From Bacteroidota bacterium (GTDB lineage Bacteria > Bacteroidota > Bacteroidia > Flavobacteriales > Flavobacteriaceae): 32,669 nt of DNA. Shown piece by piece: positions 14,608-24,112 of the stretch. Position numbers and translations under genes: made by a program. The notes beneath the pieces are model-generated. The model made no database searches. It was not told the DNA's origin and was given only the letters and a program-made list of their open reading frames with translations. The DNA is taken from assembly GCA_023434025.1 (NCBI GenBank), contig JAEYTL010000006.1:1-32669 (forward strand). Reading direction: 5' to 3'. Within the stretch, counting starts at the first letter, position 1. The number at the start of each line of letters is the position of its first letter.

Positions 14608-17052
14608 ATGTTACGAATCATTACCTTACCCGTGGTGTTGACCCTGTCGGTCATAACATCACTTTGTGTTGCTCAACAAACAAAAGAAATGTACGCCATA
14701 AACGGAGTCATTGTGAATGAAAAAGGAGAAAAAACAGCTTCTGCCGAAATTTTTCTTTTTGAAAATCCTGAAAACAAATTAGTAAAAACAGAACTTTCCA
14801 ACGAAAAAGGAGAATTTATCTTTGGCTCTGTTACAAAAGGAAACTATTATCTCAAAATCATGGTCAATGGTGAATTGAAATACACCGGAAACAGTTTTGA
14901 TGTTACGTCAGATTCAACTCTGGGAACCTTGATTCTGGAACCCGAAACCAAACAGTTGGAAGAAGTGGTTGTTTCAAAAAAAAAGCCGTACATCGAGCGT
15001 GCAGAAGGTAAAATGATTCTGAATGTAGAAAGCAACATCGGTTCTGCCGGATCCTCCGCATTTGAAGTTTTGGAAAAAGCTCCCGGCGTTACCGTTGACA
15101 ATAACGACAACATCAGTCTGAGAGGAAAAGGCAATATCATGATTCAGATTGACGGAAAACTCACCCCTATGAGCGGAACCAACCTGGGGAATTTTTTAAG
15201 GGGTATTCCGTCAAATGCTATAGATAAAATTGAATTTATTACCAATCCTTCTTCCAAATACGATGCCGCCGGAACATCGATTATCAACATTAAAATGAAA
15301 AAAGACAAACGCACCGGCACCAACGGAACTATCACAACTGCCTACGGACAAGGAAAGTACCCAAAATCAAACAGCGGTGTTTCCTTAAATCATAAAAATA
15401 AAAAAGTCAACCTGTTTGGCAATTACAACTATGCCTATCGCGAAGGATTCAATCAGTTGGTGTTGGACAGAAATTTTTATGAAAATGGAAATTTCACCGG
15501 AGCCTATGAACAAGACAATTACCTTAAAATGGATTTCAGAAACCACATCGGGCGGGTCGGAATGGATTATTTTGCCAATGACAGAAATACGTTTGGCATT
15601 ATTGTTAACAAAGTAAGCAACCGTTTTAATCCGAATGGTGAAAATGTATCTGTTGTTTTTGATGAGAGCGAGGCCGCCGTTTCTCAATTCAGAACCAGCA
15701 ATCGTTCGCAGGACCATTGGCAAAATCACTCCGTAAATCTGAACCATAAAATCGTGCTGGACACAATTGGAAGTGAAATAACAACTGATTTTGATTATGC
15801 CGGTTACGGCAATAAAACACAGCAAAACTTCATAACCAGCTACCTTGACTTAAACAATAATGAAATACAAAACCCTTATCTTTTATATGGCAATATTAAA
15901 GGCGGTTTAGACATCTTTTCGTTAAAAAGTGACTTTAATACCACATTAAAGAATAAGTTGAAAATTGAGTCCGGATTCAAAATTAGTTATGTCAAAGCAG
16001 ATAACGATCTTGCGTTTTATGACAGAAGTAACGGAACAAATGTTTTTGACCCGACCAAAAGCAACCATTTTATTTATAAAGAAAACATCAATGCGGCATA
16101 TCTCAATGCCACTAAAACCTTTGGAAAATGGAGTGCACAGTTGGGTTTGAGAATGGAGAATACGAACATCACCGGTGAACAGCTGGTGGACAATACTTCG
16201 TTTAAAAATGATTATACACAACTTTTTCCCAGTGTTTTTGTAAGCTATACCCTGAATGAAAAGAACAGTTTGGAGTTCAATTACAGCCGGAGAATTAACC
16301 GTCCGAGCTATGACCAGCTTAATCCGTTTAAATTCTTTCTCGACCCTACAACTTATAAGGAAGGAAATCCGTATCTCAATCCGCAAACCACGCATTCACT
16401 GGAAGTAACACATGTTTTTAAACAAAAATTTTACACCACTATAAATTTTTCAAGAACGTTTGATAATATAACAGAAGTGATTGCACCTTCTGAAGCTGAC
16501 CCGCAGGTAACTATTCAGACCAATAAAAACCTGGACCGTTTTGACCTTTGCGGGATATTTTTTGTGGTGCCCCTGGAAGTTACAAAATGGTGGAATGCTA
16601 CCAATAGTCTAAACGTTTACCACGGATTTTACAGTGGAAACGTGGCCAATACCACCATCAATAACCAGGGAAATTTTACCTGCAATATGAGCTCCGTTAA
16701 CAACTTCAAAATAACCGGAAGTTTTTCAACAGAATTAAGTGCCAATTACAGAGCCAGAGAAATATATGCTTTTATGGATGTAAATCCAATCTGGCATGTA
16801 AACCTTGCCTTTCAAAAACGATTTAAAAATAAAAGTGTCTTAAAATTAGCCTTAAATGATTTATTTTATACCAATAGATCCGTTGCCACGAGTACATTTG
16901 ATGGTTATAAAGAAGGTTTTGAAGTTTCCAGAGACACCCGTGTTGCCGTGCTTTCCTATACCTATAATTTTGGCAATAACAACGGTTTACCGAAACGAAG
17001 AAGTGGTGGTGCTGAAGATTTAAAACAGCGGGCAGGTTCCGCTAATGGATAA
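14608..17052 (+). CDS. TonB-dependent receptor-like outer membrane beta-barrel protein
   Basis: 814 residues. N-terminal signal peptide (MLRITLPV-type, cleaved near VAQQ, about residue 22); then a carboxypeptidase-regulatory-like beta-sandwich (about 28-110; INGVIVNEKGEKTASAEIFLFE); then a plug-like domain (about 118-235; LEKAPGVTVDNNDNISLRGKGNIMIQIDG, YDAAGTSIINIKMKK); then a long beta-barrel region (about 250-795) with the family-typical SLEFNYSRRINRPSYDQLNP and FQKRFKNKSVLKLALNDLF. This is the OMP_b-brl_3 type of receptor common in Bacteroidota. I see no SusD partner, so a sugar PUL is not indicated; substrate unknown. The tail is basic and glycine-rich (GLPKRRSGGAEDLKQRAG). Probably under control of the MarR protein just upstream. 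Confidence 0.92.
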   Translation: MLRIITLPVVLTLSVITSLCVAQQTKEMYAINGVIVNEKGEKTASAEIFLFENPENKLVKTELSNEKGEFIFGSVTKGNYYLKIMVNGELKYTGNSFDVTSDSTLGTLILEPETKQLEEVVVSKKKPYIERAEGKMILNVESNIGSAGSSAFEVLEKAPGVTVDNNDNISLRGKGNIMIQIDGKLTPMSGTNLGNFLRGIPSNAIDKIEFITNPSSKYDAAGTSIINIKMKKDKRTGTNGTITTAYGQGKYPKSNSGVSLNHKNKKVNLFGNYNYAYREGFNQLVLDRNFYENGNFTGAYEQDNYLKMDFRNHIGRVGMDYFANDRNTFGIIVNKVSNRFNPNGENVSVVFDESEAAVSQFRTSNRSQDHWQNHSVNLNHKIVLDTIGSEITTDFDYAGYGNKTQQNFITSYLDLNNNEIQNPYLLYGNIKGGLDIFSLKSDFNTTLKNKLKIESGFKISYVKADNDLAFYDRSNGTNVFDPTKSNHFIYKENINAAYLNATKTFGKWSAQLGLRMENTNITGEQLVDNTSFKNDYTQLFPSVFVSYTLNEKNSLEFNYSRRINRPSYDQLNPFKFFLDPTTYKEGNPYLNPQTTHSLEVTHVFKQKFYTTINFSRTFDNITEVIAPSEADPQVTIQTNKNLDRFDLCGIFFVVPLEVTKWWNATNSLNVYHGFYSGNVANTTINNQGNFTCNMSSVNNFKITGSFSTELSANYRAREIYAFMDVNPIWHVNLAFQKRFKNKSVLKLALNDLFYTNRSVATSTFDGYKEGFEVSRDTRVAVLSYTYNFGNNNGLPKRRSGGAEDLKQRAGSANG

Positions 17053-17143
17053 TTTTCATAAAAAAAATCAAAAATAAGTGGTTTTAGACGTTCTTTTTAT
17101 GAAATTTGCCTTTTTACATTTAAAAACTCACAAAACATTAAAT

Positions 17144-18763
17144 ATGAAATTAATACGTTCAACAACATTGGCTCTTTTATCTGCTCTTCTTTTAGCGGGA
17201 TGCGGTGCTTCAAAATCATCTTTTGCCGGTTTAAAACCGTTGTCTTCAGAAACTGTTCCGTTAAAGAACGGCAAGATTTCTGATACCGAATTACTACGCT
17301 GGAGTCATTTAGATTTAAGTAAAGACACCATTCCCGGGATGAGTGTAGATCGTGCCTATGAAGAACTGCTCAAAGGCAAAAAAGGTCAAAAAGTAATTGT
17401 TGCCGTCATTGACAGCGGAACCGATATTGAACACGAAGATTTAAAAGGCCGTGTTTGGACCAACCCCAAAGAGATTCCCGGAAACGGCATTGACGATGAC
17501 AACAATGGATACACCGACGATGTGCACGGTTGGAATTTTTTAGGTGATATTGTTCATGAAAATCTGGAAATGACCCGTATTGTAAAAAAAGGCGACGACG
17601 GTTCAGAAACCTTTAAAAATGCCCTGAAAAAAATGGAAGCCAAAAAAGAAGAAGCTCTGACCAACAAGCAGCAAATTGATTTTATCCTGAATGCCGACAA
17701 AGGAATTGCAGAGCATTTGAAAAAAGAAAACTACACCTTGCAGGATGTAAAATCCATCTTAACAACCAATCCGACCCTTGGGAATTACAAAATGGCCATG
17801 ATGCAGTTTTTAGCCAATTCTTCCCGGGAAGAATTTATAAAAGGGGTAAAAGAGTATGAAGAACACATTTATGATCAATTAAACTATCATCTGAATCCGG
17901 AATATGACGGACGAAAAATTTTAGCTGATAATGCCGAAGATTTCTCTACGAAGTTCTACGGAAACAACCAGGTTTGGGGTCCGGATAAAAAGCATGCTTT
18001 GCACGGAACACATGTAGCCGGAATCATTGCTCAGGTGAGAGGAAACGGTTTGGGTGGCGATGGAGTGGCAACCAATGTAGAAATCATGGCTCTCAGAGCC
18101 GTTCCCAACGGTGATGAATATGACAAAGATATTGCTCTGGCCATTCGTTATGCGGCAGACAACGGAGCCAAAGTAATCAACGGAAGTTTTGGAAAAGGAT
18201 TTTCGCCCCATAAAGAATGGGTGTATGAGGCCATAAAATATGCCGCTGGTAAAGATGTTTTGTTCGTACATGCGGCCGGAAATGACGGAGAAGATTTAAA
18301 CATTGTGGAGAGCTATCCGAATGACCGGGTTGGCGATAAAGAAATTGCCGACAACTTTATTAAAATAGGGGCTTTAAACTTTGAATACGGTGCTAAAACA
18401 GTGGCTGATTTTTCAAACTACGGCAAAAAAGATGTGGATGTTTTTGCTCCCGGCGTAAAAATCTATGCTACCGTTCCGAATAATGAATACGAATACCAGC
18501 AAGGTACTTCGATGGCGTCGCCAAACGCTGCCGGAGTAGTCGCCTTGATTCGTTCATATTACCCAACATTAACGGCTCCTCAAGTGAAACAGATTTTAAA
18601 AGAAAGCGGTGTTGCCATCAACAAAAAAGTTGTGGTCAGCGGTGATCCTACCAACCGATTACCGTTTGCTGAACTATCTACTTCCGGGAAAATTGTGAAT
18701 GCATATAATGCATTGTTAATGGCGGAAAAAATGGCTAAATCGACTGAAAAAGTTTCAAAATAA
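17144..18763 (+). CDS. S8 (subtilisin) family serine protease, lipoprotein
   Basis: 539 residues from the ATG at 17144, chosen because it gives a clean lipoprotein signal (LLSALLLAGC, Cys20). The catalytic triad is Asp90 (VIDSGTD), His287 (HGTHVAG) and Ser456 (GTSMASP), with Asn380 (HAAGND) forming the oxyanion hole. Between Asp and His there is an unusually long insert of about 150 residues, mostly helical (ETFKNALKKMEAKKEEAL), seen in Bacteroidota S8 lipoproteins. The protein should be attached to a cell-envelope membrane and act outside the cytoplasm. It is followed after 18 bases by the M1 peptidase, suggesting one operon for protein breakdown in the envelope. Confidence 0.94.
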   Translation: MKLIRSTTLALLSALLLAGCGASKSSFAGLKPLSSETVPLKNGKISDTELLRWSHLDLSKDTIPGMSVDRAYEELLKGKKGQKVIVAVIDSGTDIEHEDLKGRVWTNPKEIPGNGIDDDNNGYTDDVHGWNFLGDIVHENLEMTRIVKKGDDGSETFKNALKKMEAKKEEALTNKQQIDFILNADKGIAEHLKKENYTLQDVKSILTTNPTLGNYKMAMMQFLANSSREEFIKGVKEYEEHIYDQLNYHLNPEYDGRKILADNAEDFSTKFYGNNQVWGPDKKHALHGTHVAGIIAQVRGNGLGGDGVATNVEIMALRAVPNGDEYDKDIALAIRYAADNGAKVINGSFGKGFSPHKEWVYEAIKYAAGKDVLFVHAAGNDGEDLNIVESYPNDRVGDKEIADNFIKIGALNFEYGAKTVADFSNYGKKDVDVFAPGVKIYATVPNNEYEYQQGTSMASPNAAGVVALIRSYYPTLTAPQVKQILKESGVAINKKVVVSGDPTNRLPFAELSTSGKIVNAYNALLMAEKMAKSTEKVSK

Positions 18764-18781
18764 AACCCTAAATCTATTTGT

Positions 18782-20668
18782 ATGAGAAAGGCTTTCGTAC
18801 TTCTTTTCGCTGTTTTTTATAATCATATTCCGGCCCAAAACAACCCTAATCCGGGCTATTGGCAACAACAAGCCGATTACACCATGGATTTAACGATGGA
18901 TGTAAAGACCTTTCGTTACCAAGGAACGCAAACATTAGACTATACGAACAACTCAAATGATACCCTTCACAAAGTATTTTATCATTTGTATTTTAATGCC
19001 TTTCAACCGGGAAGCGAAATGGACATCCGACTACAAACCATTACCGATCCTGATAAACGAATGGTAAAAAGCTTTAAAGCAGGCGATAAAGAAGTCAAAG
19101 AAAGTAGAATTTCTACGTTAAAACCGGATCAAATCGGGTATTTAAAAATCACTAACTTTAAACAAGACGGTCAAGTTTCAAGTACAAAAGTGGTGGGAAC
19201 CATTTTGGAAGTTACATTGGTAAAGCCGATTCTTCCTCAATCAAAATCGACCTTCACGTTAGATTTTGACGGACAGGTACCGGAGCAAATTCGTCGTTCG
19301 GGCAGAAACAGTGCCGAAGGGGTAGCCCTTTCAATGACGCAATGGTATCCGAAAATCTGTGAATTCGACTTCGAAGGCTGGCATGCCGACCCTTATATCG
19401 GACGGGAATTTCATGGAGTTTGGGGAAATTATGATGTAAAAATCACCCTTGACAAAGCATATACTATCGGTGCTTCGGGTTACCTGCAAAACAAAAATGA
19501 AATCGGTCACGGCTACCAGGACGAGGGTGTGGTGGTGAATCATCCGAAAAAGACCAAAACCTTAACCTGGCATTTTATAGCACCCAAAGTACATGATTTT
19601 GCCTGGGGTGCCGACAATAATTATATTCACGACAAGATCGTTGGTGAAAATGGTGTGGAACTCCATTTCTTTTACAAAAACGACAAAGAAATCATCGAAA
19701 ACTGGAAGGCCCTGCAGCCCAAAACAGCCGAATTACTCAGCTTTTTCAACAAAGCTGTCGGTGTGTATCCTTACAAGCAGTATTCTGTGATTCAGGGTGG
19801 CGACGGCGGAATGGAATATGCTATGTGTACGCTTATCACCGGAAAACGCTCGTTAGGCAGCTTGGTGGGTGTAACCGCACACGAATTGGCTCACACCTGG
19901 TTTCAGCATGTGCTGGCCACCAATGAGAGTAAACACGAGTGGATGGACGAAGGGTTTACTTCCTTTATTTCTGATCTGGCCATGACCGAAGTGATGCCGC
20001 CCAAAAACAAGAAGGAAGACGACAATCCGTTTCAAAGTGCCTATAACAACTATTTTTATATGGTGAGCACGGGCCGTGAACAACCGCAATCTACACATGC
20101 CGACCGCTATGATGAAAACATGGTTTACGGCATTTCGTCATACAGCAAAGGAACCGTTTTCCTGACCCAACTGGCCTATGTGATTGGTATGGATAACATG
20201 TTTAAAACCTTAAAACGTTTTTACCACGATTATCAATTCACGCATCCTACGCCAAACGATTTTAAACGCACGGCTGAACGCGTTTCAGGAGCTGTTTTAG
20301 ACTGGTATCTGGTGGATTGGACACAAACGACCAATACCATTGATTACGGTATTAAAAACATCGACGATAGTGGAAAAGTTACCTTAGAACGCATCGGAAG
20401 AATGCCAATGCCGCTGGATATTTTGGTGGCATACGAAGATGGCACGGTAGAAAGTTTTTATATCCCCAACCCGTTGATGCGATGGGAAAAAGAAAACCCC
20501 TATCCGCAAGTAAAACGAACCGTTTTGAAAGGCTGGGATTGGGCCTATCCAACGTATGAATTCCCGCTTTCACAGGAAAAAGCAAAAATTAAATCGGTAG
20601 TGATTGACCCGAGTGGTTTAATGGCCGATGTGAATCAGGAGAATAATAGTTATCCGAAAGGGAATTAA
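18782..20668 (+). CDS. M1 family metallopeptidase, exported
   Basis: 628 residues. Signal peptide MRKAFVLLFAVFYNHIPAQ. Zinc site His367-Glu368-x-x-His371 in TAHELAHTWF and the third ligand Glu390 in WMDEGF, exactly the HExxH-18-E spacing of the M1 family. The exopeptidase motif is GGMEYA (342-347, in place of GAMEN), the version found in the Bacteroidota branch. Predicted to cleave N-terminal residues or short peptides in the periplasm. Starts 18 bases after the S8 protease gene and ends before a terminator at 20675-20699. The last roughly 58 codons have a broken copy downstream at 22530-22689. Confidence 0.95.
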   Translation: MRKAFVLLFAVFYNHIPAQNNPNPGYWQQQADYTMDLTMDVKTFRYQGTQTLDYTNNSNDTLHKVFYHLYFNAFQPGSEMDIRLQTITDPDKRMVKSFKAGDKEVKESRISTLKPDQIGYLKITNFKQDGQVSSTKVVGTILEVTLVKPILPQSKSTFTLDFDGQVPEQIRRSGRNSAEGVALSMTQWYPKICEFDFEGWHADPYIGREFHGVWGNYDVKITLDKAYTIGASGYLQNKNEIGHGYQDEGVVVNHPKKTKTLTWHFIAPKVHDFAWGADNNYIHDKIVGENGVELHFFYKNDKEIIENWKALQPKTAELLSFFNKAVGVYPYKQYSVIQGGDGGMEYAMCTLITGKRSLGSLVGVTAHELAHTWFQHVLATNESKHEWMDEGFTSFISDLAMTEVMPPKNKKEDDNPFQSAYNNYFYMVSTGREQPQSTHADRYDENMVYGISSYSKGTVFLTQLAYVIGMDNMFKTLKRFYHDYQFTHPTPNDFKRTAERVSGAVLDWYLVDWTQTTNTIDYGIKNIDDSGKVTLERIGRMPMPLDILVAYEDGTVESFYIPNPLMRWEKENPYPQVKRTVLKGWDWAYPTYEFPLSQEKAKIKSVVIDPSGLMADVNQENNSYPKGN

Positions 20669-20674
20669 ATGGAG

Positions 20675-20699
20675 ATCCGGACTTAGGTTCGGATTTTTG
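20675..20699 (+). terminator. Intrinsic terminator after the M1 peptidase gene
   Basis: ATCCGGA (20675-20681) pairs with TTCGGAT (20688-20694) including one G-T pair, loop 6 bases, followed by a run of T. A related hairpin follows the broken copy at 22694-22720. Confidence 0.75.
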
Positions 20700-20771
20700 T
20701 TTAACTGTTTTGACAAGTTTTTATGTTAAAAACATTTATCTTTACTTTCTTGTTACTTAATTCATGGAATT

Positions 20772-22526
20772 ATGAAAAAATTAATATTTGTTTTAATTGG
20801 ATTATTTTTAATAGGTTGTTCAGAAAATGATGAATTAAATAATACTACTAATCATGTAAGCCATTCTGAGTTTGCACAAAATTTTGGAGCTTTAGTTTCT
20901 AGAGACTTTATAGGTCAGGTAGTTGACGTAAACAATTCTCCTGTGGTTGGAGCAACAGTAACTATCGGTATATCACAAGCTCAGACTGACGAAAATGGTG
21001 TGTTTATCCTCAACTCAGCAGAAGTAAATGAACGATTTGCCTATATAACAGCAAAAAAAGCCGGTTTTATAGATGGTTCAAGAGCTATGGTACCATCAAC
21101 CGGAAAAAACAAATTAAAGATTATGTTACTGCCTGCTACGTCTATAGCTACTATATCGTCAGGACAAACTAGTGAAGTTGTATTGCCCTCCGGTACAAAA
21201 GTAGTTTTTGATGGTCGCTTTCAAGACTCTAATGGAAATAATTATAGTGGTAATGTAAACGTATCGATGTTTCATCTTTTACCGTCAGATGAAAATATTA
21301 GTAGTTTAATGCCGGGAATGCTATATGGAAAGGGAGAAGATGGGGAAGAAAAGAGTCTTCAGACATTTGGTATGCTGAATGTTGAATTACGTGGTGAAAG
21401 TGGTCAAAAGCTTCAACTTGCAACTGGTCACAAAGCAAAAGTAGAAATGGAGATTGATTTAGAACAACTAGCTTCTGCTCCTGCTACAATACCGCTATGG
21501 CATTTTGATGACGTTTATGGATATTGGATACAAGAAGGTCAAGCAACCAAGGTAGGGAATGTTTATAAAGGAGAAGTTTCTCATTTTTCATGGTGGAATT
21601 GCGATGTCTTTGAATCAACCATAAACATCCAAATTACCATTGTAGACAGTAACCAATTACCCATATCCTCTGCCAATGTTGTACTTACAACCACAAGTGG
21701 AATAACTGGTTCAGGATTAACAAACGAAGACGGCCAAATTTCAGGGCCAATACCAATCAATCAAAATATTATTATTGAAATATATGATTTTTGTAACAAT
21801 TTGATTTATTCCTCGACTATTGGCCCTTTTTCAACAGATACGGATATTACGATTACTATCCCTACTGAAAGTCAAATTTCTAAAAACATTAATGGCTTAC
21901 TAACTGATTGTAACGGTCAATCAGTTCAAAACGGTTATGTGATGTTGACCTATGATGATCAACATTTATTTTCACCAGTATCTAATGGGGAGTTTAATTT
22001 TCAGTTAATTACATGTCCTGAAGCTAATTTATTTAAAATAGTTGGAGTAGATTATTCAAATTTGCAGTATACCGGAGAATTGACTTACACTTTTTCTGCA
22101 GAAAATGTAAAAATTGGAAGAATTCCTGCTTGTAATAGCATTGATGAGTTCATTAGTTTCAGCGTTAATCAGCAACCTCCTACGATTTTGGTTTCACCTT
22201 TCAGTAATGTATGGTGGTATCCAAATGTTGGTTTTGATGCAGATTTTATTATAAGCAAAAATCAGCCTAATAGTGGTGTGCCAGCATTTCAAATGGCACT
22301 AATGGATGCTTTTGTAATAGGAACTCCTACCAACAAGGCCTCATTACATGCATGGTATTTTAACGGTAATGATACAGTAATGAGTGGTCTTCAATTCGGA
22401 TTAAATACACCTCAAATTACTGTTAATAAATATGATCCTCTTGGAGGATATGTTGATTTTACGTTTACTGCCACAGCAGGTAACGGATCAACGATTACAG
22501 GGAATGGTCACGTAAAACGCCAATAA
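20772..22526 (+). CDS. Predicted lipoprotein with carboxypeptidase-regulatory-like domains
   Basis: 584 residues. Lipoprotein signal MKKLIFVLIGLFLIGCSEN (Cys16). Domains: a carboxypeptidase-regulatory/Ig-like fold at about 50-115 (GQVVDVNNSPVVGATVTIG), a beta-rich segment with HFDDVYGYWIQEGQA and FSWWNCD (about 245-280), a second similar domain at about 285-365 (VDSNQLPISSANVVLTTTSG), a third from about 370 (INGLLTDCNGQSVQNGYVML), and a C-terminal beta domain (about 470-584). No enzyme motif. It is a likely surface or outer-membrane lipoprotein with a binding or structural role. The gene is visibly more AT-rich than its neighbours and sits between the real end of the M1 gene and a broken copy of that end, so it probably arrived by insertion or duplication. 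Confidence 0.82.
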   Translation: MKKLIFVLIGLFLIGCSENDELNNTTNHVSHSEFAQNFGALVSRDFIGQVVDVNNSPVVGATVTIGISQAQTDENGVFILNSAEVNERFAYITAKKAGFIDGSRAMVPSTGKNKLKIMLLPATSIATISSGQTSEVVLPSGTKVVFDGRFQDSNGNNYSGNVNVSMFHLLPSDENISSLMPGMLYGKGEDGEEKSLQTFGMLNVELRGESGQKLQLATGHKAKVEMEIDLEQLASAPATIPLWHFDDVYGYWIQEGQATKVGNVYKGEVSHFSWWNCDVFESTINIQITIVDSNQLPISSANVVLTTTSGITGSGLTNEDGQISGPIPINQNIIIEIYDFCNNLIYSSTIGPFSTDTDITITIPTESQISKNINGLLTDCNGQSVQNGYVMLTYDDQHLFSPVSNGEFNFQLITCPEANLFKIVGVDYSNLQYTGELTYTFSAENVKIGRIPACNSIDEFISFSVNQQPPTILVSPFSNVWWYPNVGFDADFIISKNQPNSGVPAFQMALMDAFVIGTPTNKASLHAWYFNGNDTVMSGLQFGLNTPQITVNKYDPLGGYVDFTFTATAGNGSTITGNGHVKRQ

Positions 22527-22529
22527 AAC

Positions 22530-22689
22530 AAACCCCCTGCCCAAGTAAAACGAACGGTTGTAAAAGGCTAGGATTGGGCGTATCCAACGTATGAATTGCC
22601 CCTCTCACAAGAGTAAGGTGGAGATTCCCCCGAGTGTTTTAATGGCAGATGTGAATCAAGAGAATAATGTCTATCCAATAACAAAATAA
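22530..22689 (+). pseudogene. Broken copy of the 3' end of the M1 peptidase gene
   Basis: This stretch matches the last part of the M1 gene (20493-20668) base for base over long runs, for example TATCCAACGTATGAATT at 22581-22597 and 20546-20562. It is clearly dead: the tryptophan codon TGG of the intact gene (20534-20536) is TAG at 22569-22571, a block of some 13 bases is missing near 22616, and there is no 5' part. It ends in a TAA (22687-22689) and is followed by a hairpin like the one after the intact gene. It is a remnant of a former tandem duplicate, or a duplicated flank from an insertion of the lipoprotein gene. Confidence 0.85.
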
Positions 22690-22693
22690 AAAA

Positions 22694-22720
22694 AATCCGA
22701 ACGTAGTATTCGGATTTTTT
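22694..22720. terminator. Bidirectional terminator after the M1 remnant
   Basis: AATCCGAA (22694-22701) pairs perfectly with TTCGGATT (22709-22716), loop 7 bases, with A-run before and T-run after. It serves the plus-strand lipoprotein gene and the minus-strand gene ending at 22776. Confidence 0.82.
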
Positions 22721-22775
22721 TTATTAAAATTTACGTTCAACACATTAGTTTGTGCCTATAAGAAATCACTATGTA

Positions 22776-23201
22776 TTAGTATTTCTTACCTTTTCCTTTT
22801 TTATGGCTTTTTCCATGATGGCCTTTGTGTTTGGCCTCTTTCACAACATAAACAGTACCCCGATTTCCATATTTCACTTTATGTGATTTGTGGAATTTAT
22901 ATGGTGCATTTCCTCTGTAATCGGTGATATAAACAACATTTGCACTTCTTAAATTGTAACCGCTGTATCTGGCAGGAAGTGCTGCTGAACGATGCCAGCG
23001 ACCATTTCTTATATAAATAAACCGTTCTGCGGGAACATCATAATACACATCTACTTCCGGCAAATAATAGTATTGAACCTCAACTCTGTCTGCCGGAGCC
23101 CAAACCGGAGGCGTTCCAAAGTTTACGTTGACAGAAACCTGTGATTGCATTATAAAGCTATTCAGCAATAATCCCAATAGTATAAATTTAACTGTTTTCA
23201 T
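22776..23201 (-). CDS. Small secreted protein with His/Lys-rich tail
   Basis: 141 residues from the ATG at 23201 (MKTVKFILLGLLLNSFIMQSQ), chosen for its signal peptide; a frame 10 codons longer exists. The mature part holds aromatic/Asp repeats (EVQYYYLPEVDVYYDVPAERFIYI) and ends in a strongly basic tail rich in His, Lys and Gly (AKHKGHHGKSHKKGKGKKY). I know similar short secreted proteins in flavobacteria but no function. The tail could bind metal ions, nucleic acid or polyanions; that is inference. Convergent with the lipoprotein gene, sharing a terminator. Confidence 0.78.
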   Translation of the reverse strand: MKTVKFILLGLLLNSFIMQSQVSVNVNFGTPPVWAPADRVEVQYYYLPEVDVYYDVPAERFIYIRNGRWHRSAALPARYSGYNLRSANVVYITDYRGNAPYKFHKSHKVKYGNRGTVYVVKEAKHKGHHGKSHKKGKGKKY

Positions 23202-23400
23202 AATCTTTACTTTTATAAATTGATTAAGCAAAGATTGTGCAATAACGTATAAATTATGTTACAGAATTTTTTCTGTTTGTTACAGAATTTTATTGAATCA
23301 GCAGCAAACCATACTGTCTGATGGTCATACTTTCTTTTTGTTGATGGTAATTATTATACTTAAACACAGAAAATTTACATTCGAACTAGTTGTGAGACAG

Positions 23401-23988
23401 CTAAGTTCTCCTTTGTCGTTTGAAAAACAGTCTCCATTTCTTATCTGCCGGATACTTTCTGTGTTTTGTGACATTATTAAAAATCAACGCCACTACAAAC
23501 AACATTAATGTTCCCGATAGTACCGGCGAAAAAACATAGAGATAGCCCAATGTTTTTATTTTTTCGGAGCCAATCACAGCAATGAGTGCCGTTGCTCCTC
23601 CCGGTGGATGAAGCGACTTGGTCACTTGCATGAACACAATGGAAAGCGACACTGCCAACGGAGCCGTTATCCAAAGAATATCCGGCAAAAGTTTATAAAC
23701 GGTTACACCTATAAAGGCCGAAATTAAATGACCAACAATTAAATTCCTGGGTTGAGCCAGCGGACTTTGGATAGCTCCATACAGCAATACACTCGAAGCC
23801 CCGAACGAACCAATTAAAAAGATATTGTCTTCTTGGGTAAACCAATGGGTCTGAACATAGGCAATAAGGCCAATCCCAACAAACGCTCCCACAAACGACC
23901 AAAAGTGCTCCTTATAATCTACCAGAGTTTCTTTATAGATTACATAGCGTGAAATGCGTAAACTTCGCTTTATTTTTTTCTTAACCAC
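23401..23988 (-). CDS. HPP family integral membrane protein
   Basis: 195 residues. Family signature HPPGGATALIAVIGS (in TKSLHPPGGATAL), placed in the membrane part. About four hydrophobic segments are visible: FVGAFVGIGLIAYV, SFGASSVLLYGAI, LWITAPLAVSLSIVFMQV and LYVFSPVLSGTLMLFVVALIF, with a basic N-terminus (MVKKKIKRSLRISR). HPP proteins in cyanobacteria transport nitrite; the bacterial members outside that group have no assigned substrate. Stands alone on the minus strand with a 124-base gap to the upstream hydroxylase gene. Confidence 0.88.
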   Translation of the reverse strand: MVKKKIKRSLRISRYVIYKETLVDYKEHFWSFVGAFVGIGLIAYVQTHWFTQEDNIFLIGSFGASSVLLYGAIQSPLAQPRNLIVGHLISAFIGVTVYKLLPDILWITAPLAVSLSIVFMQVTKSLHPPGGATALIAVIGSEKIKTLGYLYVFSPVLSGTLMLFVVALIFNNVTKHRKYPADKKWRLFFKRQRRT

Positions 23989-24112
23989 TCTGCTTTTTGG
24001 AATTGATTGGAGGTCATACTATACCGGCTGCAAATTAACGAAAATAGTATGATTCTGATAAACCCGTTGGCATATTTGCCTTATATTTTCTATAAAGTAT
24101 GCTTTTATTCAT

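Noticed and set aside
15385..15825. A 146-codon open frame antisense to the outer membrane protein gene
   Set aside because: It lies fully inside a convincing gene on the other strand and has the low-complexity Ile/Val pattern of a shadow frame.
23293..23508. A 71-codon open frame upstream of and overlapping the HPP gene end
   Set aside because: It overlaps the real HPP coding region antisense and has no promoter or family signature.
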